DNA from: Pithys albifrons albifrons
Taxonomy: Eukaryota; Chordata; Aves; Passeriformes; Thamnophilidae
NCBI RefSeq assembly: GCF_047495875.1
Contig: NC_092460.1
Span: 13,258,520-13,322,519 of the forward strand
DNA: 64,000 nucleotides
Direction: 5' to 3'
The position numbers and the translations under genes were made by a program. Of the stretch, positions 50,094 through 62,747 are shown in pieces. Numbering within the stretch: the first letter of the stretch is position 1; each line of letters begins with the position of its first letter. The notes beneath the pieces were generated by a model. That model saw nothing but the letters and a program-made list of their open reading frames with translations, was not told the DNA's origin and did no database searches.

Positions 50094-50544
50094 TCATAGA
50101 ATCATAGAATGGATTGGGTTGGAAAAGACCTCCGAGATCAAGTCCAACCCTTGGTCCAACTCCACTCCCTTTACCAGATCATGGCACTCAGTGCCACGGC
50201 CAATCTCAGCTTAAAAACCTCCAGGGATGGGGAATCCACCCCCTCTCTGGGCAGCCCATTCCAATGCCTGAGCACTCTCTCTGCAAAGAATTTTTTTCAG
50301 CTCTCCAACTTCAATTTCCCCTGGCAGAGCTTGAGCCCATCGTGCCCCCTTGTCCTATTGCTGAGTGCCTGGGAGAAGAGACCAACCCCCACCTGGCCAG
50401 AACTTCCCTTCATGTTCTTCTAGACAGTGCTGAGGTCACCTCTGAGCCTCCTCTTCTCCAGGCTAAACACCCCCAGCTCCCTCAGCCTCTCCCCACAGCA
50501 CTTGTGCTCCAGTCCCTTCTCCAGCCTCGTTGCTCTTCTCTGGA
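50094..50544 (-). mobile_element. CR1 LINE fragment, young-type, inverted
   Basis: Two terminal repeats are kept (AATCATAGAATCATAGAATGG on plus). It shares the 3-bp deletion in GAGATCAAGTCC with the copy at 44.9 kb. The 5' cut is at about 50544, in the block for [11 protein letters not shown]. It keeps the readable segments [15 protein letters not shown] and [15 protein letters not shown] on the minus strand. Confidence 0.94.
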
Positions 50545-52982
50545 CGCTTCAGCACCACAGCCCAGCCTGGCAGTGGGCACAAGGGACAGCACAGAGCAAA
50601 CAACCTGATCCAGCAAAAAACATAAGTTGCTCACTTATCTCAACCCATGACAGGTTTAACAAGCAGAGCCACTCAACAAACATTTCCCCTTAGGAAGCTT
50701 TAGAAGTGAAACTGGTTGAGGGGAAGAGGAGTCCACCACTCTCCCTCAGTGATCTTAAACTCATCAGTGAGGAACAGTCCCATTAGCCCAGCCCTGGGGA
50801 CAAGCTGCTCCTTTGGTTCATCTCACTTATAATCCCCCCAAATCTTTCCACAAAACAGAACTGCCAAGCCAATGTCCAAATACTCTTCCCACTGCAGGCA
50901 TCATGAAAAAGCAGATATTTCTCTCCACTTTCTTTCTGTACAACTCCCTTTTGGTACTTGTGAGCAGTATTTCCCTAACTATTGAATGAACATGACCCCA
51001 TTCTCTCCTTTCTAATTTCTTAATATATGTAAATGTACTACAAGAATTTTCCAGGCATCAAACAAAACTGGATACCAATTTCTCATTAGAAACCTCTGCA
51101 GCAGCTCTGGGAATCTCAGCCTCCTCTCTGTGATTTTAGTAAAAGAAAAAATATCCATGTAAGTGGTCAAGGAATTGTAGAAATTTGTATTGTATGAATG
51201 TATTTTTTAATTTATTCATGAAGAAATATTTTTCAGGACTCTGTTCAGTGACAGAGGATTTAACACGGTGTTATGCAATAACTAGTTCAACAGCTTCCCC
51301 CACCATGTGCCTTTCTCTGCATGTACATTTTTATCAAGTTATTTCTAAGGCAATAACTCGATATCAAAAGTTTAATTTCAGAGTGTGACAGATGACAAAT
51401 ATCTTCTCCCTATTTAAGTGCTCCCCCCACAGAGCTATTCTAGTCTGTGCAGAATATAAATGACCAACTGAAGGGAAAAGGGGGGAAAAAAAGCCAAAAG
51501 CATTTTTCAAAATTTTTCAATAAAATCCACATTTAAGAAAGAATTAATATGAGGGGGGAAGAAGTTACCCTCCCCAAATGATGCTGATTAAAGCACATTT
51601 CTTCAGATTTGCTTAGCAATACATCACTCTCCTGTCCCCTCCCAAAGCAAAAAAATAAGCATTGAGAATTTGTTAGCTACATTTATTGTAAATACATTTA
51701 TGACACTGCAACAGGGGAATGCTGCCAGGCTGCTCCATGCACCCAGGAAGGAAAATTCCTGCAGTCTTCTCCTCGTGTAAAGGACTGCACCAAGTTTAAC
51801 ACAACAGTTCAGGGTGTGCTTAAATGCTGAACTAGGCCATATTTCAAAAACTTGCAGTTCTGCCAACATTTCTGCAAGGAAGATGAACCAACCTTAAACC
51901 AAAGTGTCCAGGGAGAATGTGAACCTTCCTAGCAATGCAAAGAAACAGGTCTAAATCTGTGCTCTTCTTGCTGTTAGAGCAGAAGTTCCAAGCCACCCAT
52001 GATTCTGCCTGCAGGGAGTTTGGATCATGGATTGTACTTTTCAAGTATCAAATAAGAGGAATTTTCTTTTATTTTTTTGTGCTTCCTCCTGCTTTGTCAT
52101 TACCTGAACATCACTGGGAATATTCTCAGCTGATGCACACAGGGAAATAACTTCATTCAAGAGAATGAAGTTCTCTCAACCAGTAGAGAAACTCATGCAT
52201 GTGCTTTAAGTCAAGCCTACGAAGGACAAAGGCTCTCATGTTCTCATCTCATTTTGGTGGCTGGCTGAGCATGCACCCACCCTGTGCTACAAAGGTCATC
52301 CCCACAGGCCAGGCCTGCCAAGGGCTACCCTGCAGCTTAGCTAAGCATCTTCTCCCAGGAAAAAGCCATAAAACACCAACGGCACAGTTTGCCAGGCAGG
52401 CAGAGCCCAACCAGCAGCATCTCAGCAGGAATGCAGAGAACAGAAGCACCCCCAGCATGACACACAGTGCTTTAACACCTTCTTATTTTACTCACATACA
52501 TGGCAGCAGGGATGGGCACAGTGCCTGTCTGGTGGGCATAGCACTGTGCTGGAGTCCCAGGAAGAGCCCAGACACGCCTGTTCCAGAGCCATTTACACCC
52601 CAAAACTGAACTGAATGAGTGTTGGATCTGGAATTGCTCAGTCACCTCTACAGGGCATCCCACTTGCCTTTCAGACAGAAATGAGGATTTGCACGGGGGG
52701 TTGGTTCATCACACTGAGATGCCTGTCTGGACCAAAAGTTTAGGATCACTGAAAGAATGAATAGAGTCCCTAGAAAGTAATTTGAGCATCCCTTATGTGC
52801 ATCCAAACATTCGGGATTTGAGAGAGGATTTACATCTCCCTGTTCACAAAGCTGTGGCTAAACTGCTTTTCTGACTAAGTTTTATCAATTTGTTTTCTCT
52901 GTTAAGGTCTTCCACAGCACCAGCAAAGCGTGGTGAGAGCACTTCCAGGCAAGATGATTTCTGCAAAGATACTTCCCAACCT
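50545..52982. other. Unique AT-rich non-coding DNA
   Basis: No repeat family or exon is recognised. A short A-run lies near 51481-51500. A 136-codon plus-strand frame (52199-52609) is not recognisable. Confidence 0.5.
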
Positions 52983-53259
52983 TCTCCCAGGCACTCAGCA
53001 ATAGGACAAGGGGGCACAGGCTCAAGCTCTGCCAGGGGAAATTGAAGTTGGAGAGCAGAAAAAACTTCTTTCCAGAGAGAGTGCTCAGGCATTGGAATGG
53101 GCTGCCCAGAGATGGGATGGATTCCTCATCCCTGGAGGTTTTTCAACTGAGCTTGGCCGTGGCACTGAGTGCCATGATCTGGTAAAGGGAGTGGAGTTGG
53201 ACCAAGGGTTGGACTTGATGATCTCAGAGGTCTTTTCCAACCCAATAAATTCTAAGATT
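52983..53259 (+). mobile_element. CR1 LINE fragment, young-type
   Basis: It starts at CTCCCAGGCACTCAGCAATAGG and carries the last ~60 ORF2 codons ([24 protein letters not shown], then [19 protein letters not shown]) and the 3' UTR to CCAATAAATTCTAAGATT. The terminus is more decayed than in the sister copies. Confidence 0.92.
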
Positions 53260-54659
53260 ATTTTCTCAAAGTGAGCTCAGTGTAGCTGTGAAAAATGCTT
53301 TTCCCATCCCCTATGGTAACCACACACAATTACTATTTATTAGTTACATATGCTACAATTGCAAGATATCTTGCCACTTGTAGTCCCATACCACTCCTAT
53401 AAAGATCAAAAAAGGAATAAAGTTGAAACAAATGGAGGATTTGCACCAACTAAACTGCTGTCCATAGACATCAAGAAACTGAATATTCAGGAGTGCTGAT
53501 GTGTTAGAGCTCTTCAGAAATGAAAGGATGGAGAAATAAGACACACAATTATATCCAAATTTCATCACAGTGGTCTGCAGATAAGACATTCTGGCAGCTC
53601 AAGGAGTATTTTCCTGTCATAAATGCAGTGACTGTCATACACACACAGCTCCAAACCAGCTCACAGTTCTGTGCTGGCCGAGTCTGACCCTCTTGTTCAA
53701 GGGAAAAAAAAAAACTTTCCCCTCTTTGAGGGGAACACTCATTGCTGGTGCAGCACATTCAGGGGATTATTAACATGAACTCTGTCATGGAGTTTATAAG
53801 CAGATATATAATTACCAAGAAGGTAAATAAATATTACAAGTAAAGCCTATGGGGTTGTCAAACTCTGACTCAAACAACCACCTCAGAGTTCCTGCATTTA
53901 TTAGGATTTAAACACCTCCCTTATCATTATATGGTATGTAACATGATGTGCTTTGCCCCTTCTTAATGCCTGTGACTCAAAGCAGCAATCAATCCAATTT
54001 GCTTTGATTAGCTAACATATAGAAATCATTTTCATGGCACATATAAGAGTGATACAAAATGAATTCTTTTACTTTGAAAGCAGACAACAGGACATTTTAT
54101 CAATTCAAATACAATGAGATGCCAGTGAAAAAAACTCCTTGTGATTGACACGTAACTCCATTCCTAAACTATTCCTTTCACCATCTGTGGACGTTTACAA
54201 GAGCTATTGGGAGGAATTTTGTTCCCAGGACTTTAAGTTGCCTCAAACTATTCTATGCAATATCTTCAAAAAATAATCCAGTGGAGCACACCACAAAATA
54301 CTCTTTAAAAGCAAAGTGACTGCAAACTCTCTTCTATTTAAGGCAAAACAGTGGTCTTTGAGCATCACACGAAGGAGAAGTATCTTAAATCATTTCTTGG
54401 CACTCCAGACTCCTCCTGCACAGCTTTCCCCCACACTATTGTCACCAAAAGGTGCTGCTGACGCTCCTCAGCTCAGGCAGGAAGCCACCCACACAGAGAG
54501 CCAGAAAAGCTCTGCCTTGCCAAACTGGCTGCTGCTGGGCAGGCCTCCATGTGACGTGGCACCTCTTGCTATGGCACCAGCAGGATCCCCTCTGGAGACC
54601 CCTCAGCTGCCCCAGGGCACACCTGGCAACAGCCACAGAGCACACCTGGCAACAGCCAC
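53260..54659. other. Unique AT-rich non-coding DNA
   Basis: An A-run of about 11 lies at 53706-53716. No exon or transposable element is recognised. From about 54430 the sequence becomes GC-rich as it approaches the minisatellite. Confidence 0.5.
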
Positions 54660-55158
54660 CAGAGCTGCTGCTGCTCCACTGCCCCCTGGCACCCACAGAG
54701 ATGCTGCTGCTGCCCCACTGCCCCCTGGCACCCACAGAGATGCTGCTGCTGCCCCACTACCCCCTGGCACCCACAGAGATGCTGCTCCACTGCCCCCTGG
54801 CACCCACAGAGATGCTGCTGCCCCACTGCCCCCTGGCACCCACAGAGATGCTGCTGCTGCCCCACTGCCCCCTGGCACCCACAGAGATGCTGCCCCACTG
54901 CCCCCTGGCACCCACAGAGATGCTGCCCCACTGCCCCTGGCACCCAAGGGCGGGGCAGTGCCTTCCCAACCCATTCACCTCCTCTCTCTGCCCTCCAAGA
55001 ACACTCTGCTCTCAGGAGGCGAGTTCAAATTTGGGTTCCCAGAGGCCAAAAGTGGGTCAACTGTGCTGCTTCTCCCCAGGCTCAGAGGCTTTATGGGATT
55101 TTTGCCATTTTGCAAAAGGAGAGACAAACAGGGGCAAACCCAAGTTCATTCCAAATAA
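54571..55158 (+). other. Open frame through a minisatellite, possible coding exon or artefact
   Basis: An ATG in good context (GCTATGG) at 54571 opens a frame of 195 codons. It reads MAPAGSPLETPQLPQ, then seven units of APLPPGTHRDA with one to four alanines between them, then a non-repeat C-terminal part with an FGFPEAK and LLLPRLRGF segment. Unit lengths are 33, 36 or 39 bp, so all seven keep the frame. The opposite strand and a second plus frame are also open, which weakens the coding case. I do not recognise the protein. Confidence 0.2.
54660..54950. repeat. Minisatellite with nested CTG variation, 33/36/39-bp units
   Basis: Seven full units plus a partial eighth. Successive unit lengths are 39, 39, 33, 36, 39, 33, 33 bp. 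Nearly all length change comes from the number of GCT triplets (one to three) after the CACAGAGAT block, so units differ by multiples of three. Each unit has CCCC-CCCCC-CCC runs; on the minus strand these are G-runs that could fold. The last partial unit has lost one C. Confidence 0.95.
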
Positions 55159-57108
55159 TTACCTCATCCCAACACACCCGTCAGTCACCACTATTTTCAC
55201 AGCCATTAGAACACATTTCAGCTTAAACTTTCTCTGAAAAAGGTTTGAGGTTTTTTGCTGGGTTTTTGTTGTTCGTTTGCTTTTTGTTTTGTTGGTTTTT
55301 TTGGTTGTTTGGTTGTTTGTTTTTTGGTTGGTTTTTTTTTTGGGGGGATGGTCTTTTACCTCTAAAATTTCACTGTTAAAATTAAAAATCCCTTGCTATG
55401 GATTAGAGCTTTTTGGTTTTACAGACTCTGTTTCTGTGCAGGGGAAACAACACTAGTTTAGAGTACATAGTAACATAAGCCATTGTTCAAGATAATTTCT
55501 AGACACTTGAACAAGGAAATATGGACATAAAATTAGATTGTTTTAAATATTATAACTCTGTAATATATTTGCCTTTCTGTTCTGATAAAGTGTGCATGTT
55601 GACAGGAGAAAATGGAGAAGGGATCCAAGGGAATAAAACCACTGCCATCAACTACAGAAAGTGTAATATGATTGCAGTTGTACCAGAGATTAGACATGTT
55701 AAATGCAAATACATGCAAAAATGCTACTCATAAAGGGTTTCAGAGGCCATGAATAATTTCTTTTTGTTTCATTAATGTGGATATATTAAACTGTGAGATG
55801 GGATGCAATTAATTGCACGTGATGTATGAAATTTTGGTGAGATTTTTGAGACCACCAGCCTCTAACCCTGAGTGCCTTCAGCACACACAGCCATGGCCAA
55901 GGGCACGAGATTACGACAAAGGTAGCACCAGATGCTCAGAGTTTATCACATCATGAAAATGCTTCAAGGTTACTGCAAATCCCAGTTCACGTCAAATATT
56001 CAGCTTTATACCACAAGCACCCACATGCCAAACTAATGAAGCTGGAAAAAATATAGCTCAGGATTATTTGTCTTTACAACATGGAGAAATGAGACAACAA
56101 ATAAAAGCTGGCGAAACATTAGAGCCATTTTCAGGAACTGTTTGCAAAGGTACAACTGAATTGGGCTTGCAGCAAGTAAAATAAACTGGAACCAGTAGTT
56201 ATCTCTAAAACTCAGCCTAGAACCCCCACAAACAGCTTATGTTGGTAAGAACAGGAATTACTTATTATGGCATCATTTTTACTCCAGGTTTCCCCATACA
56301 TTTCCCTCCAGATAACAATTCAAGGCCTTTCCCCATGGCTGTCACCACTCCTTCAGTTAATGAGCCATGAAAAAAGCTCTGCTCACAGGTACTTCTCCTA
56401 GAAATAACGGGCAAACATCAGCAATGCTTTGCTTTGGTTTGCAGTCTGGCTTAATTTACTGCTTGGACTGAAGACGACTCCTCAGACACCTGTGATGGTA
56501 CCAGAAATGCCATTTCTCCAGCTCCTAATGGGGCTACAAAAAAGACCCTGAAAAGCATCTTTCCCAAGCAGCAAGTAGGTCTAACACCACTAAGAAGCTC
56601 CAACTAAACAACAATGCAAAGCCTTTCTTCACTTCCAGCAAAGTCATTTATTTTTCTCTAACTCCATTACATTTTACATCTGGTAACTGGGAAACATTTC
56701 CATTCCTGATCCTTAGCTCTGACCAGTTTCACAAAACAAAAGCTGCCCAAGAGCAGCTGGTGAATTCAGATTCCACAGCCAGGCCAAACAAACACAACCT
56801 TCACCAACCATGATCTGTCCTCAGCCAGAATAAGGGGGCCAGAAAGGGAAAAAATAAAAGGTTCAGCAGTTCTGTTGTGGGCCAGGAGCTCTGCCCAAGC
56901 CCTCCAGCAGCTGAGCTGAAGGCACCACAGGAACAGCTTCTGCCTGGTTTGGTTCTTAATTTTATAACTTCTCTCCCATTAACATCCAATTTTCTTCTTA
57001 GGAACAGGATAGACTCAACTTCAACAGCTGAGCTTAGGCAAGAGTTGGTCTTCAAAAATAAAAAGTATCTTCAAACAAAAAGGAGATCGTAAGTTCAAAT
57101 AAACAGCT
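54951..57108. other. Unique DNA with a GT-rich low-complexity stretch
   Basis: About 55240-55348 is a run of T-tracts and GTTT/GGTT words, ending in T10 and G6. Otherwise no repeat family, exon or RNA gene is recognised. Confidence 0.5.
55240..55348. repeat. T/G low-complexity tract
   Basis: About 110 bp made almost only of T and G on the plus strand (for example GTTGTTTGGTTGTTTG), with few A or C. Seen from the minus strand it is an A/C tract. It may have grown by slippage. Confidence 0.85.
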
Positions 57109-57446
57109 TCACAGAATGGTTTGAGGTGGAAGGGACCTTGAAGATCATGCTGTTCCCACTCCCCTGCCATGGGCAGGGGAACCTCCCACCAGCCCAGGTT
57201 GCTCCAAGCCCTGTCCAACCTGGCCTTGGACACTTCCAGGGATGGGGCAGCCACAGCTTCTCTGGGCACCTGTGCCAGGGCCTGCCCACCCTCATAGGGA
57301 GGAATTTCCTCCTAACACCCAATTCACATCTACTCTCTCCATTCCCCCTGTCCTGTCACTCCAGGCCCTTGTAAACTGTCCCTCTCCACTATTCTTGTGG
57401 GCTCCCTCCAAGGACTGAAAGGCCACAATGAGGCCACCCTGAAGCT
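57109..57446 (-). mobile_element. CR1 LINE fragment, older subfamily, inverted
   Basis: The 3' end is at 57109 (CACAGAATGGTTTGAGGTGG on plus). It runs through the CCATGGGCAGGGGAACCTCC block and the CTCATAGGGAGGAATTTCC block into ORF2 up to about 57446. The frame is broken. Confidence 0.9.
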
Positions 57447-58850
57447 TCTGTGCTTGGTTTAGAGGTATAACTTTAAGAAAAACACCCAAAACATAATGAA
57501 TAAACAAACAAACAAAAAACCACATGCCCACCACAAACAGAAAAGCAAAGAACTGCTCAAATTGTTTCAGAGAAAACCATAAATACAAATTGCCATGGCA
57601 AAAAGCAACAAATTCTGTAATATTTTCAATCTTAGCAGAGCTTCATAATGACATTTTCTCTCAACAGTAACAGCCCACCTCCAAACAGTACCTCCTAAAC
57701 TGTGTTAAGTGCCAGAGACTCCCAGAAACATCCCCCTGAATATTTCTCATACGAATTGAACATTATATTTACTATTTGATACATTTATAGTGGCACAATA
57801 AATAGATACTTAGAAAAAAGGCTGGATTTATTTCCAGCATAGAAAAAGCCATAAAGTTTTCCACACACAGGAAACCAAGCTAATCATGGGCCATTCAACC
57901 ATCATACTCAAACATTCCTGTACCACAGTTTGATTGTTTTCTGCTCAGGACAGATGGGCCTTGTCTCCAGATAAATCTCCAGGGTGAGTTTATGGAGTTA
58001 AATGCTCAACAAGGCCCAGGTATTCTGACACAAAGACATATTTCTTTACTAGCCCTATTTCCAAAGGCCAAAAGAACATCTAAAACTTGCCACTAGAGTC
58101 ACACAGAACAGAATATTCCACATTTCAAATCAAGAATGCATTCATTTGAATTAAAATTTCCCTCCTCCTATTTTATGTACTTACATATTTAGCCCAATAG
58201 TGGCCATTTGCTCTTCCTCCACTCTCACTTCCCCCTCTCTGCCCGAGACTGAGCTTCACTCAGCACAAAAGGCCCAAGGTTGGGACAAGCCAGGGACAAG
58301 GGGTTGCTTTGGGTTTTTAAGTTAGCTCATTTTCAACTGTTTCAGAATGACCCCCTCAAATCAGTAACAAGCTTGACAGTAGCCTTGATCTTCAGCTTTT
58401 CTTTTACTTGCCTTTATTGCCCATAAACCAACAAAATAAAAAGGTTGCAGGGATTCTCAGAGTGACCCCAACCCACTACTGCCCAACAGAAAACGTGTAT
58501 TTTATTGTAATATCCCATAACCAGGATCCCATTGCAAAGGAATGCTCTGTATGAAGCAGAGATTTTTCCTCAGCAAAAGAAGGATTCTTCCTTCCTTTCT
58601 TTTTTATTATGGAATTGCTCCAGACCACAACTTAATTTGTGCAAAAAATGTTTCCTTCTCAGAGACTTTCTGTAGCATCTCAAGGTGTTTTTTCTCCTTT
58701 GTTACAACATGTTGCATTTTTAACTCAGTATAAACAAAAGTTATTAAAGCCCAACCCAGCAGGTTTTACCCACAGAGAAACCTGGGCTGGGACAGTTGAG
58801 CAGCATATGAAACAGCTCTTGGTGAACAGCAGCACATCTGTGGGCACCAC
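57447..58850. other. Unique AT-rich non-coding DNA
   Basis: No repeat or exon is recognised. A (CAAA)n-like patch lies at 57500-57520. Confidence 0.55.
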
Positions 58851-59018
58851 TGGGATGGGCTGCCCAGAGAGGGGGTGGATTCCCCATCCCTGGAGGTTTT
58901 TCAACTGAGATTGGCCGTGCCACTGAGTGCCATGATCTGGTAAAGGGACTGGAGTTGGACCAAGGGTTGGACTTGATGATCTCAGAGGTCTTTTCCAACC
59001 CAATCCATTCTATGATTC
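58851..59018 (+). mobile_element. Short young-type CR1 LINE fragment
   Basis: It starts GGGATGGGCTGCCCAGAG and includes the [23 protein letters not shown] codons and the 3' UTR with terminus CCATTCTATGATTCC. About 170 bp. It is followed within 110 bp by an inverted CR1 of another type. Confidence 0.93.
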
Positions 59019-59119
59019 CTCATCACCTGCTGTTTGACAGGAACTGCTCCACTCAGTATAAAATGAATAGTCTGACTTTTCTACACATGTAGGCTTGGGA
59101 TAAGAAACAAATAAAAGCC

Positions 59120-59395
59120 CTAGAATTGTTTAAGTTGGGAAAGATCTTTAAATGATGGAGTCCAACCATAAACCCAGCATGTCCACCACTAACCCCTGAC
59201 CCCAGGTGTCACATCCACGTGAGTTCTTGAACGCTCCCAGGGACGGTGATCCCACCACTTCCCTGGACAGTCTGTTCTGATGTCTGGTCATCCTTTCAGT
59301 GAAGAAATTGTTCCTAATATCCAATGTAAGCCTCCCCTGGTGCAACCTGAGGTAATTTGTTCTTACTCTGACCCTCGTTGCTTGGAACAGAGACC
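59120..59395 (-). mobile_element. CR1 LINE fragment, separate older type, inverted
   Basis: On the minus strand it reads segments like NYLRLHQGRLTLDIRNNFF, then TERMTRHQNRLSREVVGSPS, close to the general CR1 ORF2 C-terminus. The 3' UTR ends TTAAACAATTCTAG. It is more diverged than the other groups and is out of frame near the end. Its tail faces the tail of the copy at 58.85-59.02 kb. Confidence 0.87.
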
Positions 59396-62330
59396 ACACT
59401 CAGGTGGCTGCACCCTCCTGGCAGGGAGCCACAGAGAGCAGCTGCCATTTATCATGGTAACACATTATAACTTGAACACTGGGTGTGAAGACAAAGCAGG
59501 TGATTGTCAGAGCAGCAAACTGTTCTCCAAGCCAGTAATTTCTAATTCCACAGGACACAGATCAATACTCTGCAGCTTTATGAACCGATTCACTCAGAGT
59601 TATTGTTCCTACCACCCCTTTGCTGCACAGGGGTTGCAATCAAAGCCACAGAACAAAGGAGGGGTGATGTGCCAGGGGGAGGTCCAGGTGAGAGGCAGGC
59701 TCTGCTGTGTGCCCTGAACCCCCTGGGAGCTGCTGCTCACAGGCTCAGTCTCACAAGGAAGGAATCAAACCTTCCATCTCTGCCACGAACAGGAGCTGCT
59801 GCACAAGCAGCACATTTACTGCTCTTGCCACCAGATGCAAGGAATGCATAAGAGAAAGGGATTAGACAGTGAAGGACAAGGCAAAGAAAAGGAGACACTA
59901 CCTGAAATCTCAGATCCATGTCTGAGGGTAGAACTCCTTTTGGAATACCAACATTCACATGTCCCTGCCCTCACACAGAGAGCACACACAAAGCCTGTGT
60001 GGTTTGCACACAGCCCAGGGATAAAGGACTAGGGCAAGCTCCTGGGAGAAGCTGCAGAAGAGAGAAAGGAAAATGGCAAAATCAAACATTATCTTAGATA
60101 ATCCAAAGTGAATATTGTTAAAATCTCCTTTCAGCTTTACAATAACTTGCATTTTTTTGTTTTCATTTCAGTGACAGTTTGCAAATCTCACTGAAGCGTA
60201 ATAAAATTATCATGTTTCATGAACATAAACTATTAAAAAAGCTACTATTTATTACTACAATGAAACAAGAAATGGAAAGTCTAATATATCCCATCTGTCT
60301 AAATGGTAATGAGCCCATGTAAAACCCATTGCAGGGTCAGAACCCAGTATTTCTCTTTGAATTGTTCAGTGCAGACAAAATTTGTGTCAACTCTGGTTCC
60401 AAGAGGCAGAACAATGTGCAGCTCCCAAGATTTTATTATGCTGATCAGGTATTTCTCATGGTTTGAAACCTTTCCAGGGCTCAATTCCATTTCACAAATC
60501 AGAACCTGGGCTGGAAGGTGTTTGCACACGGTGACACTTCTCCTCTAACCTGTTTGCTGAGCTGCTCCAAAGGTACACACGCTCCTCACTCTGCTGGGGG
60601 AGAGCTGTGGCTCTCAGGGCTTGTACAGACTTCAAAAATCAAAGTACAAAGGTTTTGTAGGGCATTTTTAGTACCTAAATGGTCATTTAAACATTAGTCC
60701 CCAGTGCTGTTGGAACACTGGGCTCCTGCAAAACACACCAGTCTACCTGCACCAACAAAAAATAAAAAAAACTTAGGAAAAGGTTGCCAAACCTTAGGGA
60801 AGGTTGCAGAAGGAGGAGAGAGAAAGCAGCAATTTGGGCTCTTTCTCAAGTCTTTGTGCTGCAATAAATGAGTGAAACCTCAAAGTCTGACCGGCACTTG
60901 TGTGGGACTGTCAGCCTTCAATGAAGGGCTGTGGTCTCAAAACTCTTTTGAAATCCTCACAGTAATTTTTAAGCTGTGAAATTTGATTGCCAAAGCTGAA
61001 TGATCAGGGCACAGTAACCTTCAGATAATTGCCATAACACACCTGACAGCTCGAACCAGCTCAACTGAAACAAAAACAAGAAGAAAGAAAACCCAGCAGA
61101 CAATGTATAACAACTTCCTTTAGAAAACCCCAACCAAGCAAAAAGAAAAGGGAAAAAAATCCTCCTTTCACTTATTCTCCTGCACTACTCGACTATCAAC
61201 TTGTTTTGAAATGACAGGCAGGTTTTTAGACCTGGAAAGCAAACTGAGTGTTACTTGTTTTCCTTTGCAATCCTGCAGGACCAACATCCAGAGCAGAGCC
61301 AAGCTTTGGCTCCTGTTTCTTTGATCCTGGAAACCCAAGTTCTGCCAAAACGTTCCAACAACCCTGCAGGCTTAAGGCTAAAAAAGCAAGTCAGGCTCAT
61401 ACATATTCAGCAGAGCTAAAGGGCCCTTGTGCTGGTAGCCCGGAGCAGACCTGAGCAGATGCTTTCATGGCCCACACCTCCTATGATGAAACCACCCACG
61501 CTGGACTTGGATGATAAGCACCAGCGTATCAATGTGTGATCAATTAATTAAAGAGTAGTTAATATGCAAAGGAAAGGTCAGCTAATTCTCTCACTGAGCT
61601 TAAGGGAATTTTTATCATTAGTGGCAGCTACAGGTACATCTGTGATCCTGCAGCTCAAACACAACATTTTAAGCCCATAGGCAGAGACATCTACTAAAGC
61701 TGCTCACAGAAGGACAATTTATCTTTTCATACTCACTTCCCACTAATTCTGTTACTGACATACCAGTAATTAGTGTTTCTAAATGCCTTCCCTACTTTCT
61801 TCAATTTTAATTATACTGTGTCAGCACCTAAAAATGTACAAACCATGCACAAGACAAAGAAGATGCATTTCCTACAGAGGCTGCAGGGCTTTCAAAAGAA
61901 GGAATTCAAGAGCAAGGCCCCAGCAGGCAGAAAACACCAGATTCAACTTTGCAAAGCTTTGCATAGGGAGCCCCAGATAGGGATGAAAAATAGACATGAA
62001 GGTTTGAAGGGCTGGAACAGAGACCCAGAAGGCAAAAAGAGAACTGCAAAAGATTTTTCCTGACTCTTACCTGCCATTCTCCCATGATGTTTTTCCCCAA
62101 GAAGTGGACAAAGAAAAAGCTTGTTTGTCACTCCAATACAAAACCAAGGCTCCCAATCATCTTTTAAAAGCTTTTTCTCTTGCTCCCTCCAGCTTTTCTA
62201 GCACATCTGTATTACCCTCCAGGGCTCATTCCAATAACAGCATTTGCAAAGGTGGTGACTTCTCTTTGCAGACCACTTTGGATACTGAAGGGGGTTTTGA
62301 TTTTTCATTTTTATAAATTTAAAAAGTACT
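59396..62330. other. Unique non-coding DNA
   Basis: No transposable element that I can support. An AATAAA at 60863-60868 sits in sequence a little like an LTR R-U5 segment, but no TATA box or LTR boundaries were found. Frames up to 145 codons are not recognisable. Confidence 0.5.
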
Positions 62331-62662
62331 TGTAGCTGTAGCAAAGTAGATTTTTAGTAAGTTAATACTAGCAGCTTAAGTTCAATGTTTATACATGCCA
62401 ACCTCTGCCACTTATCAGTAGCTCAAGTTCTTTTAGTTGTTTAGACTCTCTTCAAGGTAGAAAGCTGACAACTCAGAAGGCCTGCAGAACAGCACATAAA
62501 CACAGGGCAGAGTGACCCACAAATCAGAACACTGGAAGAACTCCAAAGCCCGAGGAAGAGAAGGGTCTCATCGACCCCCCCAGACCCAATACCTGGAGGG
62601 GTGAACAGGGGTGGGACCGGGGCTGGACCAAGAGATGTGTAAAGTAATGATTGGAAAGATCA

Positions 62663-62672
62663 TATTATAAAA
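62663..62672 (+). promoter_or_regulatory. TATA box of the LTR-like element
   Basis: The sequence TATTATAAAA lies about 80 bp before the polyadenylation signal. That spacing is usual for an LTR, with the transcription start between the two. Confidence 0.45.
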
Positions 62673-62741
62673 GCCATGGAAACTAGAGCTGAGGGGAGAG
62701 ATGTCATCATGTATGCCTAAAAGCCCTAAGCCTGGATGTTA

Positions 62742-62747
62742 AATAAA
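62742..62747 (+). terminator. Polyadenylation signal of the LTR-like element
   Basis: AATAAA followed by GTACCTTTTATCC and then a GT-rich segment (CCTGGTTTTGGGGTCC), the downstream element expected after a cleavage site. Confidence 0.45.

Noticed and set aside
60770..60930. A second LTR-like end around AATAAA at 60863.
   Set aside because: There is no TATA box at a sensible distance, no TG/CA ends and no duplication; a lone AATAAA is too common.
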